64,000 nucleotides of DNA from Gemmobacter fulvus (lineage in GTDB: Bacteria > Pseudomonadota > Alphaproteobacteria > Rhodobacterales > Rhodobacteraceae), in contig NZ_CP076363.1 of NCBI RefSeq assembly GCF_018798885.1, positions 246,691-310,690 on the forward strand. Direction: 5' to 3'. The position numbers and the translations under genes were made by a program. This document shows, in pieces, positions 58,247-64,000 of this stretch. Positions within the stretch are counted from its first letter, which is position 1. Every line of letters starts with the position of its first letter. The notes under the pieces are model-generated. The model searched no databases. It worked only from the letters and a program-made list of their open reading frames with translations, and was not told the DNA's origin.

Positions 58247-59731
58247 TCAGATCCCGCCGAGGCAGAGATATTTCAGTTCCAGATAATCATCGGCCCCGTA
58301 GCGGGAGCCTTCGCGGCCCTGCCCGGATTGTTTCACCCCGCCGAAAGGTGCGGTCTCGGTCGAGATCTGCCCGGTGTTGATGCCGACCATGCCATAATCC
58401 AGAGCTTCGGCCACGCGCCAGACCCGCGCCATATCGCGGGCATAGAAATAAGAGGCGAGGCCGAATTCCGTCTCGTTGGCGAGGCGGATCACCTCTTCGA
58501 CCGTCTCGAAGCGGAACAGCGGTGCAACCGGGCCGAAGGTTTCTTCGCGCGCCAGCCGCATGGCCGGAGTCGCGCCTTTCAGCACCGTGGCCGGGAAGAA
58601 CAGCCCGCCGGATGCGGTGCCACCGGTCAGCACCTCGGCCCCAAGCGCGGTCGCATCGCTGACATGGGCCTGCACCTTGGCCAGTGCATCGGCGTCGATC
58701 ATCGGGCCAAGCGCCACGCCCTCCGCAAAGCCGTCGCCGGTGGTCAGCGCGGCCACTGCGGTGGCGAGTTTGGCGGCGAAAGCATCGTAGACCCCGGCCT
58801 GCACATAGATCCGGTTGGCGCAGACGCAGGTCTGGCCATTGTTGCGGAACTTGGCAATCATCGCGCCTTCGACTGCCGCATCCAGATCGGCATCGTCGAA
58901 CACGATGAAGGGGGCGTTGCCGCCCAGTTCCATCGACATCTTCATCACCTGATCGGCCCCCTGCCGCAGCAAGATCCGGCCCACTTCGGTCGAGCCGGTG
59001 AAGGTCAGCTTGCGCATCAGCGGGTTGGCGCACATCTCGCGCCCGATGCCGGGGCCATCGGTGCCGGGGATGACCGAGAGCAGACCGGCAGGCAGGCCCG
59101 CACGTTCGGCCAGCACCGCCAGCGCCAGCGCCGACAGCGGGGTCTGTTCGGCGGGTTTGGCCACCATGGCGCAGCCCACGGCCAAGGCCGGGGCCATCTT
59201 GCGGGCCAGCATCGCATTGGGGAAGTTCCACGGCGTGATCGCCCCCACCACGCCGACCGGCTGTTTCAGCACCAGCAGGCGCTTGTCGCGCTGATGGCCG
59301 GGCATCACATCGCCATAGATCCGTTTCGCCTCTTCGGCGAACCATTCCACATAGGCGGCACCATAGACCACCTCGCCCCGCGCCTCGGCCAGTGGCTTGC
59401 CCATTTCAGCGGTGATGATGATAGCCAGATCATCGGCATTGGCCATCATCAGATCAAACAGGCGGCGCAGCACGGCGGCGCGCTCCTTGCCGGTGTGGGC
59501 GGCCCAGTCGGCCTGTGCGGCATGGGCCGCCGCAATCGCCGCATGGGTTTCGGCCACGCCCATATCCGGCAATTCGGCCAGCACGGCCCCGGTGGAGGGG
59601 TTGGTGACAGTGAACTGCGCGCCGGTTGCGGCAGAGGTCTGCCAGACGCCGGCCACATAACCTGCGGCGGGCAGCAGCGTCGGGTCTTTCAGGCGCGACA
59701 GCAGGTCGGTCGCGATCATGGCAGTGGACAT
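58247..59731 (-). CDS. gabD: NAD(P)-dependent succinate-semialdehyde dehydrogenase
   Basis: 494-residue aldehyde dehydrogenase of the GabD type from ATG 59731 (AGGGA upstream). It has AITPWNFPNAMLARKMAPALA, the glycine motif FTGSTEVGRIL, catalytic Glu in MELGGNAPFIVF and catalytic Cys in NGQTCVCANRIYV (key QTCVCANR as in GabD), and the C-terminal FGGVKQSGQGREG. It oxidises succinate semialdehyde to succinate, the last step of GABA breakdown. It is divergent from a PuuR-like regulator, with an inverted repeat between them, and converges with the ureohydrolase. Confidence 0.92.
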   Translation of the reverse strand: MSTAMIATDLLSRLKDPTLLPAAGYVAGVWQTSAATGAQFTVTNPSTGAVLAELPDMGVAETHAAIAAAHAAQADWAAHTGKERAAVLRRLFDLMMANADDLAIIITAEMGKPLAEARGEVVYGAAYVEWFAEEAKRIYGDVMPGHQRDKRLLVLKQPVGVVGAITPWNFPNAMLARKMAPALAVGCAMVAKPAEQTPLSALALAVLAERAGLPAGLLSVIPGTDGPGIGREMCANPLMRKLTFTGSTEVGRILLRQGADQVMKMSMELGGNAPFIVFDDADLDAAVEGAMIAKFRNNGQTCVCANRIYVQAGVYDAFAAKLATAVAALTTGDGFAEGVALGPMIDADALAKVQAHVSDATALGAEVLTGGTASGGLFFPATVLKGATPAMRLAREETFGPVAPLFRFETVEEVIRLANETEFGLASYFYARDMARVWRVAEALDYGMVGINTGQISTETAPFGGVKQSGQGREGSRYGADDYLELKYLCLGGI

Positions 59732-59749
59732 TGGCGATTCCCTGTGCGG

Positions 59750-59808
59750 TGTGTTAATTATATTGAACGGTGACGGATATTGCACAGGGCGTTCAATGAA
59801 TCAACACA
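59750..59808. promoter_or_regulatory. Inverted-repeat operator between gabD and puuR-like gene
   Basis: TGTGTTAATTATATTGAACG (59750-59769) and the reverse complement of 59790-59808 (TGTGTTGATTCATTGAACG) agree at 17 positions with one gap. The arms are 20 bp apart and include TTGAACG / CGTTCAA. The site spans the gabD promoter region and is well placed for the divergent regulator. Confidence 0.6.
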
Positions 59809-59877
59809 TTCTGCACGCCAAGCGCAGTTCCGATCCGCGTGGCCAGCCGCTATGTTGGCCCGGTCAAGGAGTTCGTG

Positions 59878-60456
59878 ATGATGGATTTTGATATTGGCCG
59901 CCGCCTGCGCGAGGTGCGCGAGGCCCGTGGCCTGTCGCAGCGTCAACTGGCCAGCCGCAGCGGCGTGACCAATGGCATGATTTCCATGCTGGAACAGAAC
60001 CGCACCAGCCCGTCGGTGTCGAACCTCAAGAAGATCCTCGACGGGATTCCCATGGCGCTGGCAGAGTTTTTTGCCGACCCGGATGCGCAGCACGAAAAGA
60101 CCTTTTACCGGCATGATGAATTGACCGCGATCCGCACCAGCTTTGTGCATGGTCCGGCTGCGGCGGAATCGGCGCTGACATTGTTGCAGGTCGGCCAGCC
60201 GGGGCGGCATACGCTTCAGATGCTGCATGAACGTTATGATCCGGGGGCCGATACCGGGCCGGATCCCTATCGGCACGAGGCCGAAGAGGCGGGCATCGTG
60301 ATCGAGGGGCATATCGAGATCACGGTGGGCGAAGAGGTGGCGATCCTTGGCCCCGGCGAGGCCTATATCTTTGACAGCCGCCGCCCGCATCGCTTTCGCA
60401 ATCCGGGCGACGTGCCCTGTGTGTTGATCAGCGCTTGCACGCCGCCGACATTCTAG
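59878..60456 (+). CDS. PuuR-like XRE-cupin transcriptional regulator
   Basis: 192-residue regulator (ATG 59878 or 59881, both served by AAGGAG). N-terminal XRE HTH (LREVREARGLSQRQLASRSGVTNGMISMLEQ, about 9-40; key LSQRQLASRSGVTNGMIS). C-terminal cupin sensor (about 115-190) with EAEEAGIVIEGHIEITVGEE and GPGEAYIFDSRRPHRF. E. coli PuuR, of the same build, represses putrescine/GABA genes. The inverted repeat upstream and divergent gabD make GABA-pathway control likely. Confidence 0.88.
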   Translation: MMDFDIGRRLREVREARGLSQRQLASRSGVTNGMISMLEQNRTSPSVSNLKKILDGIPMALAEFFADPDAQHEKTFYRHDELTAIRTSFVHGPAAAESALTLLQVGQPGRHTLQMLHERYDPGADTGPDPYRHEAEEAGIVIEGHIEITVGEEVAILGPGEAYIFDSRRPHRFRNPGDVPCVLISACTPPTF

Positions 60457-60474
60457 GCGCGGCGGCGACCCCGG

Positions 60475-60933
60475 TCAGGCCCCGGCGTGGTATTTGGCGT
60501 CCACCTGATTGATTGCCTCGACATTGCCGACGCTGCGGCCAGCACTGTCAAAGCTTTGCGCCAGAAAGGCATCCGCGATGGCCTTGGCCAGTTCTGCCCC
60601 GATCACCCGCGCGCCCATGGTGATGATCTGGGCATTGTTCGACAGCGCGGCCCGCTCGGCGCTGTAGGTATCATGGCATAGCGCGGCGCGGATGCCCGGC
60701 ACCTTGTTGGCCGCGATACAGACACCGATGCCGGTGCCGCAGACCAGAATGGCACGATCATAGCGGCCCGCCATCACGGCAGAGCCGACACGATCCGACA
60801 GGTTGGCATAAAGCTCTTCCGTGCCTTGCGCGGGATGCGAGATTTCGTCCACGTCATAGCGGGTCTTGAGGTAGTCGGCCAATTGGCGGGCCAGTGCCTC
60901 TCCGGCGCTGTCACCGGCGATTGCAAGTTTCAT
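60475..60933 (-). CDS. rpiB: RpiB/LacAB-family sugar-phosphate isomerase
   Basis: 152 residues. It begins [22 protein letters not shown] and holds the active-site cysteine and loop in [27 protein letters not shown] (key CGTGIG), plus [14 protein letters not shown]. In erythritol-type operons this protein (EryI, DerI in mycobacteria) converts D-erythrulose-4-phosphate-type intermediates to erythrose-4-phosphate. Its clustering with tpiA and eryC favours that role over ribose-5-phosphate isomerisation. Last gene of the operon. Confidence 0.88.
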   Translation of the reverse strand: MKLAIAGDSAGEALARQLADYLKTRYDVDEISHPAQGTEELYANLSDRVGSAVMAGRYDRAILVCGTGIGVCIAANKVPGIRAALCHDTYSAERAALSNNAQIITMGARVIGAELAKAIADAFLAQSFDSAGRSVGNVEAINQVDAKYHAGA

Positions 60934-60990
60934 CGGTCGTTCCTTTCTCGTTGCAGCGAGGGGTTCGAGGGGTTCAGGCGGGTGAACGGG

Positions 60991-61761
60991 TCAAAACGCA
61001 GCAGAGACGCGCGCGAGAATGTCGAGGTATCCGGCGACGCTCCAGGCCGAGCGGCCGATGAACAGTCCGTCGATATGCGGGCAGGCGATCAGCTCGGCAC
61101 AATTGCCGGGATTGACCGAGCCGCCGTAAAGACAGGGCACGCGGCGGCCCAGCATTTCGGCGGCCACCGTCGCAATCCGGGCCTGCCGCGCATCGGCATA
61201 ATCGGCACTGGCCGGGACGCCGTGTTCGCCAATCGCCCAGACCGGCTCATAGGCCAGCAGGATCGGCGCGCTGTTCTGGTCCGGGCGCAGTTTGCCCAAG
61301 GCGGCCCGCACCTCGGCCTCCAGCACCGCATCGGCGCGGCCACTGTCGCGGTCGGCCAGCGTCTCACCAATGCAGATCAAGGGGGTCAGCCCATGGCGCA
61401 GGGCGGCTTCGACCTTCAGGCCCACGGTCTCGTTGCTTTCGCCAAAGTGTGTGCGGCGTTCGGAATGGCCCAGTTCCACCAGATCCATGCCGCAATCCAC
61501 CAGCATCGGCGCCGAAACCTCGCCGGTCCACGCCCCCTGATCGGCCCAGTGCATGGTCTGCGCCCCGACCTTGACGGAACTGCCCGCGAGACGGTCCTTC
61601 ACCTGCCGGATGGCGGTGAAGGGCGGGATGACAAAGCGTTGGATCCGTGGATCGCGCGTCGCATCTGCCGCCAGCAGGGCATCGGCAAAGGCCAGCGCTT
61701 CGGCCAGCGTCTTGTGCATTTTCCAGCTGGTGCCGATCCAGACCGGGGGGGTGGTGGTCAT
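60991..61761 (-). CDS. tpiA: Triosephosphate isomerase-family protein (TpiA2/EryH type)
   Basis: 256 residues of the TIM family with WIGTSWKMHKTL (Lys), the catalytic His in LGHSERRTHFGE, the catalytic Glu in LAYEPVWAIGE and YGGSVNPGNC for phosphate. GTSWKMHKT instead of the usual GNWKMN is the variant seen in second TIM copies of erythritol/tetritol clusters, which isomerise erythrulose phosphates. Between eryC and rpiB in one operon. Confidence 0.88.
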   Translation of the reverse strand: MTTTPPVWIGTSWKMHKTLAEALAFADALLAADATRDPRIQRFVIPPFTAIRQVKDRLAGSSVKVGAQTMHWADQGAWTGEVSAPMLVDCGMDLVELGHSERRTHFGESNETVGLKVEAALRHGLTPLICIGETLADRDSGRADAVLEAEVRAALGKLRPDQNSAPILLAYEPVWAIGEHGVPASADYADARQARIATVAAEMLGRRVPCLYGGSVNPGNCAELIACPHIDGLFIGRSAWSVAGYLDILARVSAAF

Positions 61762-61789
61762 GCGATGTCCTTTCGTGCGCTCACCGGCA

Positions 61790-62722
61790 TCAGAGGGTCA
61801 GATTCTGTGCGCCGGTGTCGATATGGGGGGCCCAGAAGGCGATGCTTTCGGCAATCTGGGCAATGACCGCCCGGTCATCCGGTTCGCGTTCCTTGAACGA
61901 CAGCTCCAGGCAGATTTCATTCGCCACCCCGCCGCCCTGCCGGAACGCCGCCAGCAATGGCGCGGGCTGGATGCGGCCCTGTGCATTGGCGGCGGCGGTG
62001 AACGGGCGGTGGCCGCCCTTGTCCATCAGGCTTTGTTTGATGTGGATGATGGGCGAGGCCTTGGGCACGGCCCGCGCCCAGGCATAGGGGTCATAGTCGT
62101 CGGGGTCAGGGCTGGTCACGTCGCCATGGTCGATATCGGCCATCATCCACATCGGAATCGCCATGGGCGTGGCAGACAGCCGGGCTTGCAACGCAAGGCA
62201 GCTTTGGATCGTGTCGCCAAACTCGCGCCCCACGCTCATCGGTTCCCAGAACACATATTCCAGCCCGGCGGATTTGGCGTGTTCGGCGACTTCGGCCCAG
62301 GCGTCGATGGCGCTGCGGATCAGCGCCTCGCGGCGGGTGGGATCGTCAAAATCCCGATAGGTGAAAATGGCGAATTGCGTGCCGATCGACCGGCCGCCCA
62401 GATCGGCGGTGATCTCGGCAAATGTCTTGAACCAGTCGATATAATAGCGCCGCACCTCGGGGTCGGGATGACCGAAGTGATTGAGCCGCCCATAAGGCCC
62501 CGTCATGCCCGAGGTGACGCGGACCCCGGTGCGCAGCAGCGCGGCGCGCATCTGCCGGGTCAGGCGGCGGATCACATGGGCGGGCCAGCCGGGGTTGATG
62601 AACTCATGCGTCAGTTGCAGATCGCGGATGCGCAGATCGCGCGCCACGGTGTCGATCAGGTCATCCGGTTCGGCAAAACGGTTCACCAGCGGATTGGTAT
62701 TGAGCGAAAGTGTGAATGCCAT
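61790..62722 (-). CDS. eryC: EryC-like D-erythrulose-1-phosphate 3-epimerase
   Basis: 310-residue sugar-phosphate isomerase/epimerase with TIM-barrel (AP endonuclease 2-like) fold. LSLNTNPLVNRFAEPDDLI at the N-terminus, TSGMTGPYGRLNHFGHPDPEV, FWEPMSVGREFGDTI, MWMMADIDHGDVTS and HIKQSLMDKGGHRPFT are strongly reminiscent of EryC of the erythritol pathway. GGAGG is 6 bases before the ATG, and the gene abuts the HAD gene stop. Together with TpiA2 and RpiB it would supply the isomerase steps of tetritol breakdown. Confidence 0.88.
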   Translation of the reverse strand: MAFTLSLNTNPLVNRFAEPDDLIDTVARDLRIRDLQLTHEFINPGWPAHVIRRLTRQMRAALLRTGVRVTSGMTGPYGRLNHFGHPDPEVRRYYIDWFKTFAEITADLGGRSIGTQFAIFTYRDFDDPTRREALIRSAIDAWAEVAEHAKSAGLEYVFWEPMSVGREFGDTIQSCLALQARLSATPMAIPMWMMADIDHGDVTSPDPDDYDPYAWARAVPKASPIIHIKQSLMDKGGHRPFTAAANAQGRIQPAPLLAAFRQGGGVANEICLELSFKEREPDDRAVIAQIAESIAFWAPHIDTGAQNLTL

Positions 62723-63556
62723 TCAGGCCTCCGTAAAGGCAAAGCGGGGCAGAAGATGATCAGGCATCGCGCCTTCGGCGGCACAGAGCGCCGCCAGATC
62801 GGCCTCGGGCATCTCGGCATGCAGCCCGGTGCGCACAAGGGCGGTGGCATGGCCCGCACGCTTGCCGCCGAGGATGTCATGCGCCGGGCTGTCACCGATG
62901 CACAGGATCCGGTCTGCCGCGATGCCGGGCAGCAGCGGCGCCGCTTCGGCATAGATCAGCGGATGGGGCTTGCCGATGAACTCCACTGGCCCGCCAAGCT
63001 TTTGATAAAGCGCGCCAATCTGCCCGGCTCCGGGGCGGATGCCCTGCGGCGTCAGCATTTCAAGATCGGGATTGGTGCAGAGCAGTGGCGTGCCCTTCGC
63101 GGCGGCAGGGGCCAGCAGCGTCTCATAATCTTTCAGGCTCAGCCGGTCGGCCTGACTGCCGGCAAGGATCAGCAACCGCGCCTCGGCAGGGGTGTCAACC
63201 GGGGCGAAGGCCAGCCCGTCAATGGCCGAGCGGTCGCCATCGCGGGCATGAAGCCAGACTGGCGTGCCCGGCGCATAGGCGCGATGGTGCAGCGCGCGGA
63301 ACGCCGCCTCACCCGAGGACAGCACAAGGCGGAAACTGTCGCGCGCAAAGCCCAGATCCAGCAGGCGCTGCGCATTCGGCCCGGCGCGCTTGCCCGAGTT
63401 TGACAGCAGGATCACCGGCTTGCCAAAGGCGGCAAGGCGCGCCAGCGCCCCCGGCGCAAAGGGATAGCGGCCTGCTCCGTTCAGCAGCACCCCGAACTGG
63501 TCGATCAGGAAGGCCTCATAGCGGGCGGCCAGTGCATCAAGACTGGTCATTTTCAT
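62723..63556 (-). CDS. HAD-IIA-family hydrolase (TIGR01459 type)
   Basis: 277 residues. The nucleophile segment is FLIDQFGVLLNGAGRYPFA (D near 18; DQFGV where DxWGV or DxDGV is common), motif II is ILLSNSGKR, and the C-terminal part has IGKPHPLIYAEA (Lys) and CIGDSPAHDILGGKRAG (DxxxD). A sugar phosphatase role is typical. It overlaps the FGGY kinase gene in ATGA and eryC directly follows, so it acts in the same sugar pathway, perhaps clearing dead-end phosphates. Confidence 0.85.
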   Translation of the reverse strand: MKMTSLDALAARYEAFLIDQFGVLLNGAGRYPFAPGALARLAAFGKPVILLSNSGKRAGPNAQRLLDLGFARDSFRLVLSSGEAAFRALHHRAYAPGTPVWLHARDGDRSAIDGLAFAPVDTPAEARLLILAGSQADRLSLKDYETLLAPAAAKGTPLLCTNPDLEMLTPQGIRPGAGQIGALYQKLGGPVEFIGKPHPLIYAEAAPLLPGIAADRILCIGDSPAHDILGGKRAGHATALVRTGLHAEMPEADLAALCAAEGAMPDHLLPRFAFTEA

Positions 63557-64000
63557 GCGGCTGCTCCGCGTTGCGCCAGCAGGGCGGTGCCAAAGGCCGC
63601 CTCGTCCGAGGCGGGGGGCGGCATCGGCAGGCCAAGCCTGCGGGCGCGGATGCGGCTGAACACCGGGTTCGCCGCCCCGCCACCGACAGAGCGCACCGAG
63701 ATCAGCGGCGGCGCCCCCAATTGGGCAAGGCGCGCGTAGCCGCTCTGCTCAATCGCGGCGATGCCCTCGAAATGCGCCTGAAGAAAGCGGGCGCGGTCAG
63801 CGGGGCGGGGGGTGATGCGCGGCGGCAGATCCGGGTCAGCAACGGGAAAGCGTTCGCCCGGCTTGGGCAGCGGGTAATAGTCCAGCCCGGTGTCGGTCTC
63901 GGGGTCGATCCGGGCAGACAGGCTGGCCATCTCTGCCGCCGTGAATTGGGCCAGCAGCGCGGCGCCGCCGGTGTTGGACGCCCCGCCCGCAAGCCACATG
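63553..64000 (-). CDS. FGGY-family carbohydrate kinase, C-terminal part
   Basis: C-terminal about 148 residues of a sugar kinase; the gene starts right of the window and the ATG at 63999 is internal. LAGGASNTGG at the visible start is the kinase motif before the second domain; SVRSVGGGAANPVFSRIRARRLGLPM is the conserved sugar-kinase C-terminal adenosine loop. YYPLPKPGERFPV resembles D-ribulokinase-like members. The substrate may be a tetrulose, ribulose or a tetritol; the missing half would be needed to say. Confidence 0.82.
   Translation of the reverse strand, partial: MWLAGGASNTGGAALLAQFTAAEMASLSARIDPETDTGLDYYPLPKPGERFPVADPDLPPRITPRPADRARFLQAHFEGIAAIEQSGYARLAQLGAPPLISVRSVGGGAANPVFSRIRARRLGLPMPPPASDEAAFGTALLAQRGAAA

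Noticed and set aside
61553..63403. 616-codon plus-strand frame opposite tpiA, eryC and the HAD gene
   Set aside because: Antisense to an operon with overlapping starts and stops and recognised active sites.

Overview
The window is GC-rich DNA from an alphaproteobacterium, most likely a member of the Rhodobacterales (Rhodobacteraceae/Paracoccaceae). This rests on the complete PhyR-NepR-EcfG general stress system, the ParA/ParB/Rep_3 replication module, the betaine demethylase pair and the overall gene style. A plasmid-type replication origin (about 15.5-19.5 kb) lies about 25 kb from a stress-response module that is normally core. That suggests a chromid or megaplasmid, or a chromosome with an integrated replicon; the window alone cannot decide. 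No tRNA, rRNA, CRISPR array or insertion sequence was recognised.

Layout. 0-14.3 kb is metabolic and regulatory: a truncated opine-dehydrogenase-like gene, a hipBA toxin-antitoxin pair with a palindromic operator, a sigma-54 activator, a FAD/NAD(P) protein, an aminotransferase, two LysR regulators, a FAD amine-oxidase-like enzyme, and an esterase plus ring-cleaving dioxygenase pair. 14.4-19.5 kb holds a tyrosine recombinase, parA-parB, an iteron origin and a Rep_3 initiator; identical 18-bp palindromes sit on the stop codons of parB and rep. 19.5-24.1 kb has a secreted RTX calcium-binding protein divergent from a Crp-family regulator and a CHASE2 adenylate cyclase. 24.1-27.3 kb has a glycine betaine demethylase pair (gbcAB) behind a cobalamin riboswitch. 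27.5-30.7 kb is a tightly coupled lipid-remodelling-like operon (PlcP-like phosphoesterase, GT21 glycosyltransferase, DedA protein, GT2 glycosyltransferase).

31.4-43.2 kb looks like one catabolic regulon: a TSUP exporter, a peptide-type ABC transporter with two amidohydrolases inside its operon, a hydantoin-racemase-like enzyme, a flavin reductase and a GntR regulator. Near-identical operator-like sequences occur in three of its promoter regions. 43.2-56.4 kb is a general-stress island: phyR/nepR/ecfG, two HisKA_2-type kinases and many small stress proteins. Ten EcfG-type promoters (GGAAC-N16/17-CGTT) can be read there, including a symmetric bidirectional one between phyR and nepR and one that appears to drive a small RNA of about 115 nt. 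56.5-60.5 kb encodes a probable guanidinobutyrate/GABA route (ureohydrolase, succinate-semialdehyde dehydrogenase, PuuR-like regulator). 60.5-64 kb is a tetritol/pentitol-type sugar operon (rpiB, tpiA, eryC, HAD hydrolase, FGGY kinase) that runs off the right edge.

Functions are family assignments from residues and motifs read directly. Substrates are mostly inferred from context. Start codons were chosen from ribosome binding sites and family N-termini.
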